Below, piece after piece: positions 54,257 to 64,000 of a stretch of DNA of 64,000 nucleotides. This DNA is from Bacteroidetes bacterium HGW-Bacteroidetes-6 (lineage in GTDB: Bacteria; Bacteroidota; Bacteroidia; Bacteroidales; DTU049): positions 1-64,000 of the forward strand of contig PHDB01000008.1 in NCBI GenBank assembly GCA_002842495.1, written 5' to 3'. The notes below the pieces were generated by a model. That model was not told where the DNA came from and searched no databases. It saw nothing but the letters and a program-made list of their open reading frames with translations. Made by a program: the position numbers and the translations under genes. Positions within the stretch are counted from its first letter, which is position 1. Each line of letters starts with the position of its first letter.

Positions 54257-54526
54257 ATGAATTTATCATCAGAAGACAGAAAAAACCTTGCTGAGAAATT
54301 TGGCAAAAATGCAACTGATACAGGAATGCCCGAAGTGCAGGTAGCTATTTTTACTCATCGTATTAAGCACCTCACAGGTCATCTCAAAACCAACAAAAAA
54401 GATTTTGTTACTGAGCGTTCATTGCTTCGTTTGGTAGGTAAGCGCAAAAAGCTTCTTTCTTACATTAAGGAAAAAGACATTGAAAAATATCGTACACTGA
54501 TTCAACAACTTGAAATCAGGAAATAA
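54257..54526 (+). CDS. rpsO: 30S ribosomal protein S15
   Basis: S15 of 89 residues, binding 16S rRNA in the platform. It contains the conserved blocks GMPEVQVAIFTHRIKHLTGH and LLRLVGKRKKLLSYIK. The ATG at 54257 (MNLSSEDRKN) fits both family length and the promoter just upstream; the open frame extends upstream only through the promoter. It is followed by a terminator and then pnp, a neighbourhood found in many bacteria. Confidence 0.97.
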   Translation: MNLSSEDRKNLAEKFGKNATDTGMPEVQVAIFTHRIKHLTGHLKTNKKDFVTERSLLRLVGKRKKLLSYIKEKDIEKYRTLIQQLEIRK

Positions 54527-54550
54527 TTTTCACAAGATTTCGAATCGGGG

Positions 54551-54580
54551 AGGCAATCAATGTATTGCCTTTCTTTTTTT
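54551..54580 (+). terminator. intrinsic terminator after rpsO
   Basis: Stem AGGCAAT / ATTGCCT (54551-54570) with a six-base loop, then TTCTTTTTTT. Confidence 0.85.
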
Positions 54581-54594
54581 AAACACATACAAAA

Positions 54595-56718
54595 ATGAAC
54601 GCTATCACTCAAATTTTTGAACTCCCCGACGGGCGAACCGGAACTATCGAGACCGGTAAGCTGGCTCGTCAGGCCGACGGTTCTGTTATTGTACGCATAG
54701 GCAACACGATGTTGCTGGCAACAGTTGTTTCTAATAAAGAGGCGAAAGAAAATGTGGATTTCATGCCACTTACTGTTGAATATCAGGAAAAATATGCTTC
54801 TACCGGCCGTTTCCCCGGCGGCTTTTTTAAACGTGAAGCTCGTCCATCGGAATATGAAATTCTGATAGCCCGTTTAGTCGATCGCGCTTTGCGTCCATTA
54901 TTTCCCGAAAATTACCACGCCGAAACTCAGGTTCTTATTTACCTTATTTCGGGCGACACCGACACACATCCCGATGCTTATGCCGCTCTTGCAGCCTCAT
55001 CGGCTCTTGCTGTATCCGATATTCCTTTCAATGGACCGATTTCCGAAGCACGTGTTGCCCGTATCAACGGACAATTTGTGATTAACCCTTCGGTGAAGGA
55101 ACTTGAAAACGCCGACCTTGAGTTGATGGTGGCTGCCAATGCCAAAGACATTAATATGGTGGAAGGCGAGATGAAAGAAGTGAGCGAAGAAGTAATGATG
55201 GAAGCTTTGAAATTTGCCCACGAAGCAATTAAAAAGCAAATCGAAGCCCAGCTACAGCTTGCTGCAAAAGTTGAAAAATCAAGCCCGAAACGCGAATATT
55301 GTCACGAAATTCACGACGAAGAATTGCGTAAAGCAGTTCAGGATTTTTGCTATCAGCGCGCTTATGATGTGGCCAATCGTCGTACTCCAAACAAACACCA
55401 GCGTCAGAACGATTTTGATGCTATTGCCACAGAGTTCCTTGAAACATTGCCCGAAGAAGAACGCGATGACAAAAAAGGTCTGGTGAAGCATTATTATCAC
55501 GATGTGATGAAAAAAGCTGTTCGTGATATGTATCTCAATGAGCGAGTTCGCCTCGATGGCCGCAAAATGGACGAAATCCGCCCAATTTGGTGTGAAGTTG
55601 ATTATCTTCCTTCTCCTCACGGTAGCGCAATTTTTACACGTGGCGAAACACAAAGCCTTACCACTGTTACTCTTGGAACCAAGCTTGACGATCAGATTAT
55701 CGATGGTGCTGTTTTCGAAGGCACCAACAAATTATTACTCCATTATAACTTTCCACCGTTCTCTACGGGGGAAGCAAAAATGATGCGTGGTACAAGTCGT
55801 CGCGAAATTGGTCATGGGAATCTGGCTTTACGAGCTCTTAAGAACATGATTCCGATGGATGATGCAAATCCTTATACTATTCGTATTGTCAGCGATATCC
55901 TTGAATCGAACGGCAGTTCTTCTATGGCTACAGTTTGTGCCGGAACCCTTGCTTTAATGGACGCAGGTGTTAAACTTAAAAAACCGGTTTCCGGAATTGC
56001 AATGGGCTTGATTACTGATACTGAAACAAATAAATATGCAGTATTGAGTGATATTCTGGGCGACGAAGATCATCTTGGCGATATGGATTTCAAAGTTACT
56101 GGAACCCGCGACGGTATTACTGCCTGCCAGATGGATATTAAAGTAGACGGCCTTTCGTACGATATTCTGGCCGAAGCACTTGCTCAAGCAAAACGTGGCC
56201 GCGAACATATTCTCGACAAACTTACAGAAACCATTTCAGAACCACGCGAAGATTATAAACCAAGCGTACCACGCTTCGTTAAATTCAGTATTCCTCGCGA
56301 ATTTATTGGTGCAGTGATTGGACCTGGTGGAAAAATCATACAGGAGATTCAGCGCGTAACCGGTGCAACTGTTCTTATTAGCGAAGAGGGCGACTTTGGT
56401 ATTGTTGAGGTATTTGCTGTTTCGAAGGATGCCATGGATAAAGCTGTTGCATGGATTAAATCGATTGTAGCTGTTCCCGAAGTTGGCGAAGTTTACGAAG
56501 GAACGGTTAAAGCCATTCAAGCTTATGGTGCTTTTGTTGAAATTCTTCCGGGAAAAGAAGCGCTGTTGCATGTTTCGGAACTAGCTTGGGAGCGTGTTAC
56601 CGACGTTAATACGTACCTGAAAGTTGGTGACAAAGTAGAAGTGAAGCTTATCGGTGTTGATGAAAAAACAGGAAAACTTCGTCTCTCTCGCAAAGTTTTG
56701 ATTCCCAAGGAACAATAA
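54595..56718 (+). CDS. pnp: polyribonucleotide nucleotidyltransferase (PNPase)
   Basis: Phosphorolytic 3'-5' exoribonuclease of 707 residues. Two RNase PH domains (about 1-230 and 320-560), a KH domain ([18 protein letters not shown]) and a C-terminal S1 domain ([19 protein letters not shown]). The second RNase PH domain carries [20 protein letters not shown] and [12 protein letters not shown], the phosphate-site and catalytic segments. It lies after rpsO and before the primary sigma factor gene. Confidence 0.97.
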   Translation: MNAITQIFELPDGRTGTIETGKLARQADGSVIVRIGNTMLLATVVSNKEAKENVDFMPLTVEYQEKYASTGRFPGGFFKREARPSEYEILIARLVDRALRPLFPENYHAETQVLIYLISGDTDTHPDAYAALAASSALAVSDIPFNGPISEARVARINGQFVINPSVKELENADLELMVAANAKDINMVEGEMKEVSEEVMMEALKFAHEAIKKQIEAQLQLAAKVEKSSPKREYCHEIHDEELRKAVQDFCYQRAYDVANRRTPNKHQRQNDFDAIATEFLETLPEEERDDKKGLVKHYYHDVMKKAVRDMYLNERVRLDGRKMDEIRPIWCEVDYLPSPHGSAIFTRGETQSLTTVTLGTKLDDQIIDGAVFEGTNKLLLHYNFPPFSTGEAKMMRGTSRREIGHGNLALRALKNMIPMDDANPYTIRIVSDILESNGSSSMATVCAGTLALMDAGVKLKKPVSGIAMGLITDTETNKYAVLSDILGDEDHLGDMDFKVTGTRDGITACQMDIKVDGLSYDILAEALAQAKRGREHILDKLTETISEPREDYKPSVPRFVKFSIPREFIGAVIGPGGKIIQEIQRVTGATVLISEEGDFGIVEVFAVSKDAMDKAVAWIKSIVAVPEVGEVYEGTVKAIQAYGAFVEILPGKEALLHVSELAWERVTDVNTYLKVGDKVEVKLIGVDEKTGKLRLSRKVLIPKEQ

Positions 56719-56725
56719 TTTCTCG

Positions 56726-56772
56726 TACATAATCATGTAACATTCGGTTGTATGCATCGTATAAATGCGTAC
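56726..56772. repeat. two short palindromes between pnp and rpoD
   Basis: TACAT-aatc-ATGTA (56726-56739) and GTATGCAT / ATGCGTAC (56750-56772, seven of eight positions pair). They lie 20-65 bases before the rpoD start and could be an operator or an RNA hairpin; neither has a T-run. Confidence 0.4.
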
Positions 56773-56791
56773 CCAACCCTGAGAGAATTTT

Positions 56792-57655
56792 ATGAGGCAA
56801 TTAAAAATCAGCAAGCAGGTAACCAACCGCGAAACCGCGTCGCTGGATAAATATCTGCAAGAAATCGGACGAGAGGAATTGATTACTGCTAACGAAGAAG
56901 TGGTCTTAGCTCAGCGTATCAAGCAAGGCGATATGAAAGCTCTTGAAAAACTGACCAAAGCCAATCTGCGTTTTGTGGTTTCGGTCGCCAAGCAATACCA
57001 GAATCAGGGTTTGAGTCTTCCCGATCTTATCAACGAGGGAAATTTGGGCCTGATTAAAGCTGCTCAACGTTTCGATGAAACTCGAGGATTCAAGTTTATT
57101 TCTTATGCTGTATGGTGGATTCGTCAATCTATTTTGCAGGCTTTGGCTGAACAATCGCGTATTGTTCGCTTACCTCTCAATAAAATCGGAACCATCAACA
57201 AAATAAACAAAGCTTTTGCCCAACTCGAGCAGGAGTTTGAGCGTGAGCCTGATGCGCATGAGATTGCCGCCATGCTCGACATGCCAGATACCGAAGTAAA
57301 AGACAGTCTGCGCCATACAGGTCGTCACGTGTCTATGGATGCCCCTATTGTAACGGATGAAGATACGAACCTTTACGATCTTTATGCTAACGAGGAAAGC
57401 GAGCGACCCGACAAAGGCCTGCAGTTCGAATCGTTGAATATTGAGATTGAAAGAGCCATTGCTACACTAACACCTCGCGAGCGCGATGTATTGAAGTTTT
57501 ATTTTGGTCTTAATGGCGCAGCACAGCTTACTCTTGATGAGATCGGTGACAAATTTGGGCTCACACGCGAACGTGTACGACAGATAAAAGAAAAAGCTAT
57601 CCGCCGCCTGAAACATGGTAGCAGAAGCCGAAACCTTAAAGGTTATCTGGGATAG
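56792..57655 (+). CDS. rpoD: primary sigma factor RpoD (short Bacteroidetes form)
   Basis: Group 1 sigma-70 factor of 287 residues lacking region 1.1 and the non-conserved insert, as usual in Bacteroidetes. Region 1.2 begins [16 protein letters not shown]; region 2 has [22 protein letters not shown] and [15 protein letters not shown]; region 3 includes [15 protein letters not shown]; region 4 has [26 protein letters not shown]. It would recognise the TTTG/TAnnTTTG promoters seen in this window. Confidence 0.96.
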   Translation: MRQLKISKQVTNRETASLDKYLQEIGREELITANEEVVLAQRIKQGDMKALEKLTKANLRFVVSVAKQYQNQGLSLPDLINEGNLGLIKAAQRFDETRGFKFISYAVWWIRQSILQALAEQSRIVRLPLNKIGTINKINKAFAQLEQEFEREPDAHEIAAMLDMPDTEVKDSLRHTGRHVSMDAPIVTDEDTNLYDLYANEESERPDKGLQFESLNIEIERAIATLTPRERDVLKFYFGLNGAAQLTLDEIGDKFGLTRERVRQIKEKAIRRLKHGSRSRNLKGYLG

Positions 57656-57682
57656 TACCTTTACCTTATTTATACCGAACAT

Positions 57683-57711
57683 AATCCTGCCTTGTTGCAG
57701 GATTATTTTTT
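57683..57711 (+). terminator. intrinsic terminator after rpoD
   Basis: Perfect stem AATCCTGC / GCAGGATT (57683-57704) with a six-base loop, then ATTTTTTG. A second inverted repeat, ACCACGGG / CCCGTGGT (57724-57755), lies just beyond and may serve the convergent gene. Confidence 0.85.
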
Positions 57712-57775
57712 GACAATAGTTATACCACGGGACTTACTTCGCATCTTCCCGTGGTTTCTAATATCTATAATAATT

Positions 57776-60271
57776 TTATTGTTGCGCTGTTTTCTTCTTT
57801 TTTGAGTCGAAGTATAATTTCACAAAGAATCCGGCAATCATTAGTAAAAGCAGTAATGATGATGCAAAACTTACTTTTGTGCTCATGAGAAATGCTTTCG
57901 GGTGAATTTTCATGACTATATCATGACTTCCTGCAGGAATCACAGCTGCACGCAACACATAATCGGCTCTGATGAGGTCAGTTTTGTTTCCATCAATATA
58001 CAGTTCCCATTCTGGGTACCATATTTCGCTGAATACGGCCAACTGAGAACTTGCAGCATTGCTTTTAAATATCAGCTCGTTTGGATTGTATGATACTCTC
58101 TCGATAGTAGCAGTACTATCGGATTGAATGCTTAATCCATTTAAAGCACTTTCGTATCGTTTGTCGATAACAGCTTCGCTGTGCGGGTCGATTTCGCCAA
58201 CACGCTGAATTTCTTCATCTGCATTCTGAACAAGCATATACGAATCAACAAACCACACATGTCCCAGTGCATGCGAATTTACAAGAGGTGGGCGAGACGG
58301 ATCGAGAATAATATATTTTGTGTCGAGCATATTCAGTACACCCAAATGCGACAATACCGTATCGATACGTCCCATGGTTGTACCTTCTTTGAGGTTTTCT
58401 CCAAGAAGTGAAATTTCGGGCGAAATCTGATTTTCGATAAGCTCCTGATAACGTATTAGTTTTGCTGCATGATAGCCGCCAGTAGAGCGATGATAATATG
58501 ATGTGGTTGCATCCATAAAAGAGCTTACGGAAAGGTTGAGAACTCTTGCGCCGGCAGTATTGTCGGCAATAATCATTTGATCGGCAGCAGAAGGAGTAAA
58601 CGGATTTTCAGCTTTGCGTTTGGCTTCAAAATGAGATTCATTCAAATAGCGTTTATCTACCTGAACCAGATCAATAAATACAAGTCCAATAATAAGCCCG
58701 ATAAACAAAGGCGCTTTGATTTTCTTTTTCATTAAAAGAAATGTAAGAAAGCCTCCTGCTAAAATGAATAGGAACGATCGCAATGCGTCGGCTTTGAAAA
58801 TGGCTATTCGAACTGAAGTGAGCGCAGTAACGAAATCATCTATTTGATATCCCTGAGCTCTGTAGTTATCGAAACTCTGCTGCTCGGCACCGGAAATAAA
58901 ACCGAAAAACATCGTAGGCATCAACCAAAAAATAAAGGCTATACCACCTGTGAGGCCAAATGCAATATAAAGAGCATTCATTCTCTCCTTAAGCTTGTCG
59001 TTATTGGTGATGAGTTCATGCAGTGCCAAAACAAAAATAAAAGGAATCACAAGCTCGGCAATCACCAACCACATCGAAGGAGCCCTAAATTTGTTGAGCA
59101 TGGGTAAATTGTCAACAAAAAAGTCAGACAAAAAAGTGAAATTACCTCCCCAGGCCAGCATAATACTGAAAGCTCCCGCAATCAGCATAGGCCATTTCAA
59201 GCGATGCTTCACAATTATCATTCCCAGTACAAAGAAAAACATTACAATGGCACCCACATAAACAGGTCCCGATGTTCCGGGCTGTTCACCCCAATATTGC
59301 GACCAGTCGCCTACCATTTTCCGAGCCTGCTGATCAACACCCGAAAGTTTGGCTTTGTTATCTATCTTGATTTGTTGCGAGGCACCACCTTTTATATTGG
59401 GAATCATCAAACTCCAGGTTTCACCAATTCCATAGCTCCATCCATAAATATATGTTTTATCGAGACCTTTGGCATCTGCAGCACTCTGGGTAGAAAGCTC
59501 AGATTTTCCACGGATGGTTTCTTTCGAATATTCGTAGGTTGTGTAAAGATTAGAAAAGTTTACTCCAATAGCCAAAACAACTCCCAAAAGCAAAACCGCC
59601 GATCCAATAAGGAAACGTTTAAATTGCTTCTCCATCACAGCCCATACCGCTTCGAAAATTACGAAAATCAATACAGTAAAAGCGAGATAATAAGTAATCT
59701 GAATGTGATTGCAACTTAGCTCCAATGCCAATACCACAGCAGCCAGCAAGCCGCCTTTCAGATATTTACCTCTATAGGTAAGATAAATGGCAATGAGATA
59801 TGGCGCCATATATGCCATAGCATGAGCCTTGGCGTTGTGACCTGCTTGCAGCACAACCATAAAATACGACGATAAAGCAAAGGCAATGGCCCCGGCAAGC
59901 GCAGCCCATTTATTGAGCTTGAGTACTGTAATCATGAAAAAGAAGCCTACAAATGCAAGAAAAATATATCCCATAAAAAATGGCATATATAGAGTCAGTA
60001 ATTTATCGACCTGCAAAAAAAGATTTCCCACATGCTGAATAGTGATTTGGTACACTGGCATTCCACCAAACATGGTACCAGCCCAATAGGCTTGCTGGCC
60101 GGTAAGCTCGTGATAATCGCGGGCTTCTTTCGATGCAGCATTCCAGCTTTTAATATCCTCTTGGGCGATTGTTTTTCCTTGTAAAGCAGGATAAAACATC
60201 ACCAAAAGCACTATCATGATTGTGCCAAACGCAATCAGATAAGGCAACGCCTTTTTGAAATCGATTTTCAT
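57776..60271 (-). CDS. YfhO-family multi-pass membrane protein
   Basis: Inner-membrane protein of 831 residues with about 12 membrane helices in two blocks (10-400 and 430-560 approximately) and a last helix near 800. A large extracytoplasmic domain (about 570-790) precedes it. The region around KIDFKKALPYLIAFG and LSSYFMVVLQAGHNAKAHAM fits the YfhO/GT-C-like family, which in Bacillus is tied to lipoteichoic acid glycosylation. In Bacteroidetes its role is unproven; transfer of a sugar from a lipid carrier to an envelope target is plausible. It is convergent with rpoD. Confidence 0.85.
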   Translation of the reverse strand: MKIDFKKALPYLIAFGTIMIVLLVMFYPALQGKTIAQEDIKSWNAASKEARDYHELTGQQAYWAGTMFGGMPVYQITIQHVGNLFLQVDKLLTLYMPFFMGYIFLAFVGFFFMITVLKLNKWAALAGAIAFALSSYFMVVLQAGHNAKAHAMAYMAPYLIAIYLTYRGKYLKGGLLAAVVLALELSCNHIQITYYLAFTVLIFVIFEAVWAVMEKQFKRFLIGSAVLLLGVVLAIGVNFSNLYTTYEYSKETIRGKSELSTQSAADAKGLDKTYIYGWSYGIGETWSLMIPNIKGGASQQIKIDNKAKLSGVDQQARKMVGDWSQYWGEQPGTSGPVYVGAIVMFFFVLGMIIVKHRLKWPMLIAGAFSIMLAWGGNFTFLSDFFVDNLPMLNKFRAPSMWLVIAELVIPFIFVLALHELITNNDKLKERMNALYIAFGLTGGIAFIFWLMPTMFFGFISGAEQQSFDNYRAQGYQIDDFVTALTSVRIAIFKADALRSFLFILAGGFLTFLLMKKKIKAPLFIGLIIGLVFIDLVQVDKRYLNESHFEAKRKAENPFTPSAADQMIIADNTAGARVLNLSVSSFMDATTSYYHRSTGGYHAAKLIRYQELIENQISPEISLLGENLKEGTTMGRIDTVLSHLGVLNMLDTKYIILDPSRPPLVNSHALGHVWFVDSYMLVQNADEEIQRVGEIDPHSEAVIDKRYESALNGLSIQSDSTATIERVSYNPNELIFKSNAASSQLAVFSEIWYPEWELYIDGNKTDLIRADYVLRAAVIPAGSHDIVMKIHPKAFLMSTKVSFASSLLLLLMIAGFFVKLYFDSKKKKTAQQ

Positions 60272-60377
60272 AAATTGGGAATTAAGAAAGCAAAGTTAAA
60301 AATATTCGGGGATTATGCGATTGAAGTTGGGTGGAATTTGCTTGCGACGAGATAATTCATCCGATACTTATATTTAT

Positions 60378-61460
60378 TTAAACAATCATTTTTGAAGTGG
60401 AATTTAAAGCAATTATTTTCATCAAAGATTCAGCTCTTTTCGACTCGGGGAAATTATTTGATATTCTTTCTGCAGATAACTTTGATTGTTGTTCTCTTTC
60501 AGTTTTAGATAAACTCAAAGCTGATCGGATTGCACTACAAAAACTCTCCGGATCACGTTTCTTCACAACAAAACCAAGGTTGCCGGCAATATGAGGCATT
60601 GCACCAACTGGAGATACTATTGGGATACAACCATTAATCATACCTTCACAAAGTGCATTTGGGAATCCCTCTGATATTGAAATCTGAACAACAAACTCTG
60701 CTTTTCTAAACATCTGGTTGACTTCAGCAGAATTGAGTTGTCCAAGGATTTTTACATTTTCGGGTATTGCAGGGAAAAAAGCAGTGATATTATCAACACC
60801 ACAAATGTAAAAATTAGCTTCGGGAAACGACACAGCATTTTCAATAATCAAATCTAAACCTTTCAAAACAAATCGCTCTTTTGTACTTCCTAAAGCCACA
60901 GTAATAAACGAATTTGGCTCTTTTTCGCTAATCAGCTCAGAATCAAGAATATAATCGTAGCCATTGTGTATAGTTGTAAATGGAGTTTTCAGTTTAGGAA
61001 AAAAACACTTTATTCCCTGCTCCGAATTATCAAAATATAAATTGTGCGTATGAATTAATGATTCATCAACAGGGCAAATAGCTGACGCTAAAGAATACGA
61101 CCAACCAATTATTCTTCTTAAAAATGGTTTTCGAAGGCTCCCATAATTAATTGAAGGATATGAAACACAGTCGGTTCCGCCGGCAATAATTACAACTCGC
61201 TTGCCAAAAACCTTTCCGAGTAACGCAGGGATATAGCTCCAATACCCACCGAACATTACAACAACAGCGTCGTACCGTCCAATGGTAAAAAGCAATTGGA
61301 AAAACTGAGTAATAAATTTCAACGGAATTAGTAATGGCGTTTTGTACCAATTTGAAATTGATAAGCGAATTTGATAAACACCAGAAAGAAGACGAGCATC
61401 TTTCTTAACAAATGTAGAATTGCTTGGAGCAATGTACAACAGTCGTGGAGTTGTTTTCAT
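60378..61460 (-). CDS. glycosyltransferase family 4 protein
   Basis: GT-B fold glycosyltransferase of 360 residues. The C-terminal donor domain shows KILGQLNSAEVNQMFRKAEF and the E-x7-E-type motif ISEGFPNALCEGMINGCIPIV, typical of GT4. The N-terminal domain includes DAVVVMFGGYWSYIPALLGK. Gaps in recognised specificity motifs prevent naming donor or acceptor. It lies five bases after a methyltransferase gene, so the two are one operon, probably for a surface glycan or a glycosylated product. Confidence 0.88.
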   Translation of the reverse strand: MKTTPRLLYIAPSNSTFVKKDARLLSGVYQIRLSISNWYKTPLLIPLKFITQFFQLLFTIGRYDAVVVMFGGYWSYIPALLGKVFGKRVVIIAGGTDCVSYPSINYGSLRKPFLRRIIGWSYSLASAICPVDESLIHTHNLYFDNSEQGIKCFFPKLKTPFTTIHNGYDYILDSELISEKEPNSFITVALGSTKERFVLKGLDLIIENAVSFPEANFYICGVDNITAFFPAIPENVKILGQLNSAEVNQMFRKAEFVVQISISEGFPNALCEGMINGCIPIVSPVGAMPHIAGNLGFVVKKRDPESFCSAIRSALSLSKTEREQQSKLSAERISNNFPESKRAESLMKIIALNSTSKMIV

Positions 61461-61465
61461 TCAAA

Positions 61466-62179
61466 TTATTTCAACCGATATCTCAGCTTCCTCAAAATTA
61501 TCTTTTGTTTTGGCAGTTGAGTGTATTTAGTGATGCTGTTGTTGCCTTTCTTCAGCATGTAATACACATAATCGTATTCGGCATGTGTCAAAGCATATTC
61601 TTTCATTTCTAACATGATGAAATTATGCTTCAAAAAATAGGGAAACAATTCATTCTGCGAAATTGGTTGATCGACAATTTGAAGAAGCTCTGGTCTATTT
61701 TTTTTGAGGTAGTGAATCACCTGAGGATGTGGAATATTGATAAAAATAAATGCTCCCTCGTTGGAATGAGAGCTCAAATTGTCAAACAATTGAGTATAAC
61801 GCTCTACAGGAATATGCTCTAAAACATCCGCAAAAATAACAAGATCGAATTTTTTATTCAAATCAACGACATCTGAAAAATCGAAGTATTTGAAGTCAAA
61901 TCTCTTATTTGACAAACGTTTTGTAGCCAAATCAACATTTTTCTCACTGATATCAACACCTGTAACATTTGCTGCGGGAAACAGTTTCCCAATTAGCGAA
62001 GTAAATGTTCCAACTCCACAACCAACCTCAAGAATTGAAGAAATATTATATTTAGTTAGTGCCGCGAGTTTGCTTGCCAAAAAATAATGGCGTAAAGTTA
62101 GTCCTGTTTTCTGCTGCTGGGAGGAAAAATTGTCGTAGAATTCAGAAACCGATTCCTGATTAATACTGTTTTCTGTCAT
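61466..62179 (-). CDS. class I SAM-dependent methyltransferase
   Basis: Methyltransferase of 237 residues. The SAM-binding motif I is ILEVGCGVGTFTSLIG, motif II includes ANVTGVDISEKN, and a later motif is FDLVIFADVLEHIP. The substrate is not evident; the neighbour encodes a glycosyltransferase, so methylation of a sugar or glycolipid is plausible. The length is normal for a stand-alone Rossmann methyltransferase. Confidence 0.9.
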   Translation of the reverse strand: MTENSINQESVSEFYDNFSSQQQKTGLTLRHYFLASKLAALTKYNISSILEVGCGVGTFTSLIGKLFPAANVTGVDISEKNVDLATKRLSNKRFDFKYFDFSDVVDLNKKFDLVIFADVLEHIPVERYTQLFDNLSSHSNEGAFIFINIPHPQVIHYLKKNRPELLQIVDQPISQNELFPYFLKHNFIMLEMKEYALTHAEYDYVYYMLKKGNNSITKYTQLPKQKIILRKLRYRLK

Positions 62180-62235
62180 AACAATCTGATTGAATTTCTT
62201 GTATGCAAAGATACTCTTTTAGAACAGAATTTGAC

Positions 62236-62273
62236 AAAAAAATGCCTTGATAACAAACAGTTTCAGGGCATTT
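62236..62273 (-). terminator. intrinsic terminator of the repeat-containing T9SS gene
   Basis: Stem AAATGCC / GGCATTT (62240-62273) with a 20-base loop, followed on the minus strand by a T-run. Confidence 0.7.
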
Positions 62274-62295
62274 CTCTATGAAAACAAATTCAACA

Positions 62296-63987
62296 CTATT
62301 TCATTATCATTAGTCTCGAATTCATAATGGTATTTTTATCTGAACTTAAAATATGAGTGTAATAGATCCCATTCTCTAAAGAAGGCAAGTCAATAACACT
62401 GGGAACATTCTCTTTTATAAATATTGAACTTTTATACACAAGTCTGCCATGAATATCGTACAATTCAAAGTCGCATTCGCCCAAATAATTCTCCGACAAA
62501 ACACTAACACTTTCGTTCGCTGGATTTGGATAAACAAACAGATTTGTATTCTGATTGCCATCAACTTCAAAAACACTTAAAGGTAGATTATCGCAAATTG
62601 AAAGATTGTCTTCTTCAGCGGTTATGATTCTTGACAATGCCCCTGGAGTCATTGTGCCAATTTGGGCATAGTTCAATCCAGTAATAGTGCTGTTTATTGA
62701 AAAGGTTATAGGAGACCCCACCAACTCAGCCGAATGAAGCGCATCGGAAAAGACTCTGAGCCTAACCTCGTCTGTTGCAGTTCTCTCTAATACAATAAAA
62801 TATTCCATCTGAGAAGAGCTAGCATAAATCCCTGAAGGAGTGTAAGTTCTTGCATTTCCCTTTTTTGCCTCTATAATAAATTGCCAATTATCCATATCGT
62901 TGTCGTATTCACTATCAGACCACAGTAGTGCAGCAATACCATCTTGATTGGTTTCAACTAAACCCGCATTATAATCATATGATGCAAAGTCCAGGTCTCC
63001 TGCGGTTAAAGCAATAAGTACGGTTCCAACTCCTTTGTTAACTGGATTCTGATTTAAAATATTGAGTGAAACTTCGACTTTCCAGTAACTATCCGAAACC
63101 GCTCTTGACATTTCGGTATACGCTCTATGATAATACCTGCCGGTTATAGTGTTCAGAAAACAGACGTTATTGGTAATTGATACATTTCCCTGAGTTGTCC
63201 AACCTGCAGCATTTGAAAAATCTTCCTGCACCAAAAAAGAAACACACGAAGTATCCAAAAGCAAATTGTCACAAATCTTTAAACTATCAATTTCAGCAGA
63301 TAGCTTTCTATAATCAGAAGCAGCTGTAATACCGCCTTGTTGAACATAATCAAGACCGGTTATTGAACTATCAATATTGAAAGTTATTGGTGAGCCGGGA
63401 AGTTGTGACAAATGAGCTCCATCATAAAATACACTAAGTTGAACAGCAGCGCCAACTCGCTCAAGAGATAGATAGTATGTAGAATTGGACGAACTTAGCG
63501 GAATCCCAGTTGTAGTGTAAGTTCTTGTTGAACCTTTTTTTGATTCAATAATAAACTGCCAGTTATCGATATCATTATCAAATTCGCTTGCCGACCAAAC
63601 AACAGCAGCTATTCCATCCTGATTTGTCTCAGTATATCCAGCCGCTATATTTGAAGTAAAGTCGAGATTCCCAGCTGTTAACCCAACAACAATTGCTCCA
63701 ACACCACTTCCAGAAGGATTTGTAGCTGTGATTTCAAATTTAGCTTCAGCTTTCCAATAGCTATCCGAAACGGGTCTTGATAACTGTTGATATGCTCTTT
63801 GATAACTATGACCTTCAATGTTGTTGAACGAGCAAACCCCTCCGGAAATCGAGACATTTCCTTGAGTAGTCCATAATGAAGAATTTGAATAATCATCTTC
63901 AATCAAAATCGTCTTGCACGAATCCTGGCTAAAAGCGGCCTGAATGGCTATTGCGACAAAAACAATTAAAAAGGTTAATATTTTCAT
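62296..63987 (-). CDS. secreted T9SS protein with two tandem lectin-like repeats
   Basis: Exported protein of 563 residues. Signal peptide 1-20. Residues 22-244 and 245-471 are two copies of a module of about 225 residues, each beginning near a Cys, with shared blocks (W-T-T-Q-G-N-V-S-I, V-S-D-S-Y-W-K, N-Q-D-G-I-A-A, D-N-W-Q-F-I-I-E, G-S-P-I-T-F) and ending ICDN. The fold is probably a concanavalin-like jelly roll, suggesting carbohydrate binding, but this is inferred. The C-terminal 90 residues are a type A sorting domain (YPNPANESVSV, YDIHGRLVYKS, LENGIYYTHI). The start is 13 bases from the window edge. Confidence 0.88.
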   Translation of the reverse strand: MKILTFLIVFVAIAIQAAFSQDSCKTILIEDDYSNSSLWTTQGNVSISGGVCSFNNIEGHSYQRAYQQLSRPVSDSYWKAEAKFEITATNPSGSGVGAIVVGLTAGNLDFTSNIAAGYTETNQDGIAAVVWSASEFDNDIDNWQFIIESKKGSTRTYTTTGIPLSSSNSTYYLSLERVGAAVQLSVFYDGAHLSQLPGSPITFNIDSSITGLDYVQQGGITAASDYRKLSAEIDSLKICDNLLLDTSCVSFLVQEDFSNAAGWTTQGNVSITNNVCFLNTITGRYYHRAYTEMSRAVSDSYWKVEVSLNILNQNPVNKGVGTVLIALTAGDLDFASYDYNAGLVETNQDGIAALLWSDSEYDNDMDNWQFIIEAKKGNARTYTPSGIYASSSQMEYFIVLERTATDEVRLRVFSDALHSAELVGSPITFSINSTITGLNYAQIGTMTPGALSRIITAEEDNLSICDNLPLSVFEVDGNQNTNLFVYPNPANESVSVLSENYLGECDFELYDIHGRLVYKSSIFIKENVPSVIDLPSLENGIYYTHILSSDKNTIMNSRLMIMK

Positions 63988-64000
63988 TGTGTATTTTTTT

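Overview
The window is a piece of a Bacteroidota (Bacteroidetes) chromosome, moderately AT-rich, probably from an environmental Bacteroidales or Marinilabiliales-like organism. The evidence is the lineage-specific gene content: PorX, two proteins with type A C-terminal sorting domains of the type IX secretion system (T9SS), a PorP/SprF-like barrel, a short primary sigma factor, LpxC and FabZ sequences that align with the two halves of the fused Bacteroidetes enzyme, DUF4294, DUF4468 and DUF2807 proteins, and promoters of the Bacteroides type (TTTG, about 18 bases, TAnnTTTG). No phage, insertion sequence or CRISPR array was seen. Most of the window is core chromosome.

Layout. 0-3 kb: two tandem TrkH-type K+ transporter genes, the first cut by the window edge and carrying a G10 tract. 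2.8-8.6 kb: an ABC-F protein, YebC, an alpha/beta hydrolase, a PorP/SprF-like protein paired with a tiny lipoprotein that is almost only a type B sorting-like domain, a DUF6629-like membrane protein and a PHPT1/Janus-Ocnus-like protein. 8.9-12.7 kb: a 1278-residue secreted T9SS protein. 12.7-20 kb: rlmN directly behind tRNA-Ala and its terminator, a cation diffusion facilitator, a 55-residue ferredoxin, the yceD-rpmF-fabH operon, a WD40 protein, and a DUF2807/beta-barrel fusion. 20-32 kb: an amidohydrolase that may be the missing aminofutalosine deaminase, an ArsR regulator, a large frameshifted outer-membrane protein, then mqnE, mqnB, mqnD (futalosine route to menaquinone), hldD and waaA (LPS core).

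32-42 kb: lpxD-lpxC-fabZ on the minus strand, with lpxC and fabZ out of frame where this phylum normally has one fused gene; marR and a nitroreductase; three evenly spaced palindromes in front of a Fic AMP-transferase gene; an HD phosphohydrolase; and porX-tsaE-ald. 42.8-49.8 kb: two LytS/LytTR two-component systems facing each other, the second in an operon with a TonB-dependent receptor and of visibly higher G+C. 50-57.7 kb: tRNA-Leu, tig-clpP-clpX, a DUF4294 protein, rpsO, pnp and rpoD, a growth and protein quality-control block. 57.8-64 kb: a YfhO membrane protein, a glycosyltransferase with a methyltransferase, and a T9SS protein made of two tandem repeats.

Functional themes are envelope building (lipid A, Kdo, heptose, fatty acids), T9SS export with its regulator PorX, menaquinone synthesis, and translation and proteolysis. 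The most unusual signals are the 41-bp-phased operator triplet before fic, the G10 tract in trkH, the PHPT1-like protein, the out-of-frame lpxC/fabZ junction, and the sorting-domain-only lipoprotein beside a PorP-like barrel.
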